Shown: positions 63,082 to 64,000 of the stretch, in pieces
Position numbering within the stretch: the first letter of the stretch is position 1
Layout of the letters: the number at the start of each line of letters is the position of its first letter
NCBI GenBank assembly: GCA_964006375.1
Contig: OZ023264.1
Coordinates: forward strand, 19,177,861-19,241,860
DNA from: Tillus elongatus
Taxonomy: Eukaryota; Arthropoda; Insecta; Coleoptera; Cleridae
DNA: 64,000 nt
Reading direction: 5' to 3'
The notes under the pieces: generated by a model
What the model was told of the DNA's origin: nothing
Databases searched by the model: none
The model's input: the letters and a program-made list of their open reading frames with translations, nothing else
Made by a program: the position numbers and the translations under genes

Positions 63082-63363
63082 TCTATGTAGTATAAGAGAG
63101 TATACATACACTTCTTTATAACACAACAAACAGTTTTTTGAAAAGCATTCAAATTTCAATAAACTATTATACCCTGAAGAGAAAGGTTCCTCATATTGTT
63201 AGCATTGTAAAAGTACAATTTAAACAATATTAGAATGATAAAAATTTAAATGAAAACTTTTAAACATACAGAACGCAAATTTCCAATGATTTATAAAATT
63301 TGTCTGCTTTTCAACAAAAATATACCAATAACTTCATAACAATTCAAAACATTTACTTCTTAC
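62501..63363. other. Intron or intergenic DNA with (TA)n
   Basis: If the exon at 63364-63626 belongs to a gene, this is its downstream intron. (TA)n occupies ~63022-63078. A minus-strand acceptor-like CCTTTCTCTTCAG|GG ends at 63173/63174 and is phase-compatible with the exon's donor, but the open segment behind it has no recognisable motif. Confidence 0.35.
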
Positions 63364-63626
63364 CATTCATACTCATGTAGCAACTTTCGATTTTATTTTT
63401 TAAGGTGATAACTGGTGACATAGGCATGTAGAAACTTTCGTTAAGTTGCTTTTTTGGTTTATCTATGGTTTTGGTAGGCGTCATGACAACATAGTCAGAT
63501 TCTGACGTGAAGATTTGTGATATCCGTGACAAATCTTTGGCGGGAAGAGTGTTGCACCTGTGTTTAAACTGCAAAGGGAAAATCTGTGATGTTTTCACTT
63601 CTGGCTTCTTCTTTAAGCTTTGGTTG
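63364..63626 (-). CDS. Internal exon of an insulin-receptor-substrate-like docking protein
   Basis: 263-nt exon on the minus strand. The acceptor TTTTTGCCTTGTTTTTCCAG precedes 63626 and the donor GTAAGAAGT follows 63364 (entry phase 2, exit phase 1). The ~87 residues include RCNTLPAKDLSR and three YxxM motifs: SESDYVVMTP, FYMPMSP and CYMSMN. YxxM phosphotyrosines recruit the p85 SH2 domains of PI3-kinase, and YMPMSP is the form typical of IRS proteins (chico in flies). Basic and polar low-complexity surroundings fit the unstructured tail of IRS. The PH and PTB domains are not in the window. A Gab/Dos-type adaptor is the alternative. Confidence 0.6.
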
Positions 63627-64000
63627 CTGGAAAAACAAGGCAAAAAATCAAACAAAAACATATTTACAAAATTAAATGTAAAAGTTATTTATGTGATTTG
63701 ATATGCAGATTCCCAAAATCCCACACACAAGTGATGCTTCTTTGGGAAAATGTGTTTATTTTTAGCGTTTATGTTTTACAAAATCAGTTGGTTTGCCTTA
63801 TTATTATATAGCAAAAAATGTAATTTTTAGCTAACTTTCATTAAGAAAAATTCGCTAATAGAGAGGTCATGATGAAAAGCTTTTGAAAAAATTTATTCAG
63901 ATGAGTGCGAATTTGGGTCCCTAAAACTCAAAACCAAGGCCGATTTGCGTCCAGAGATTTTTTTTAAAGAAACTCTGAAACACGTCAATTTTAATATTGA
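63627..64000. repeat. Upstream intron with R-family end
   Basis: The polypyrimidine tract and acceptor of the exon occupy 63627-63650. Around 63825-63935 lie R-family blocks (TTCGCTAATAGAGAGGTCATG, CAGATGAGTGCGAATTTGGG). GCCGATTTGCGTCCAGAGAT near 63940 is the inverse of a block at ~62190, next to the end of element M. Confidence 0.45.

Noticed and set aside
63071..63173. Next exon of the IRS-like gene behind the acceptor at 63173
   Set aside because: Phase fits but no YxxM or other family motif is present, and the open segment runs into (TA)n.

Overview
The window is AT-rich eukaryotic DNA from a repeat-laden genome, most likely an insect (inference). The evidence is the mixture of APE-type LINEs, RNase H-bearing LINEs, DD41D and mariner transposases, a hAT remnant, a tRNA-derived SINE with a (CA)n tail, and two animal genes. 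I see no prokaryotic operons, CRISPR arrays, rRNA or functional tRNA genes.

Only two host genes are supported. One is an intact, single-exon EMC7 gene (ER membrane protein complex subunit 7) at 39142-39843 (+). The other is one internal exon at 63364-63626 (-) with three YxxM PI3-kinase docking motifs, most likely from an insulin-receptor-substrate (chico/IRS-like) gene whose other exons lie outside the window or are not recognisable here.

1-16 kb: a SINE with target-site duplication; then copies of one LINE family ('family 1') at 1.57-2.24 (-), 2.81-4.40 (+), 5.75-8.86 (-, intact 988-aa endonuclease/reverse transcriptase), 11.03-13.41 (-, internally deleted) and 15.18-15.81 kb (-, internal RT fragment between 125-bp direct repeats). 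16-25 kb: MITEs, (TA)n tracts and a 2.5-kb Tc1/mariner-superfamily element with ~575-bp inverted arms. 25.5-27.8 kb: a GC-rich RNase H LINE with stops. 28.2 kb: a compact hammerhead-ribozyme-like motif. 29-37 kb: mariner debris, an interspersed repeat family ('R' family), MITEs and SINE derivatives. 40.15-41.52 kb: a 1.28-kb fold-back element flanked by a 42-bp direct repeat. 41.5-43.5 kb: a SINE abutting a deleted LTR retrotransposon. 44-45.9 kb: an inverted-repeat element into which a 5'-truncated RNase H LINE has inserted (11-bp TSD). 46.9-50.3 kb: a decayed family-1 LINE that preserves two tandem 5' monomers. 51.0-52.85 kb: an internally deleted hAT with perfect 8-bp TSD. 56.2-62.2 kb: two DD40/41D-type mariner-superfamily elements (one with a spliced transposase gene) around a CR1/jockey-like LINE.

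The genes do not form a pathway. The window is a record of successive insertions: older repeats (R family, palindromic MITEs) are interrupted by LINEs, and (TA)n tracts repeatedly abut the ends of TA-targeting DNA transposons.
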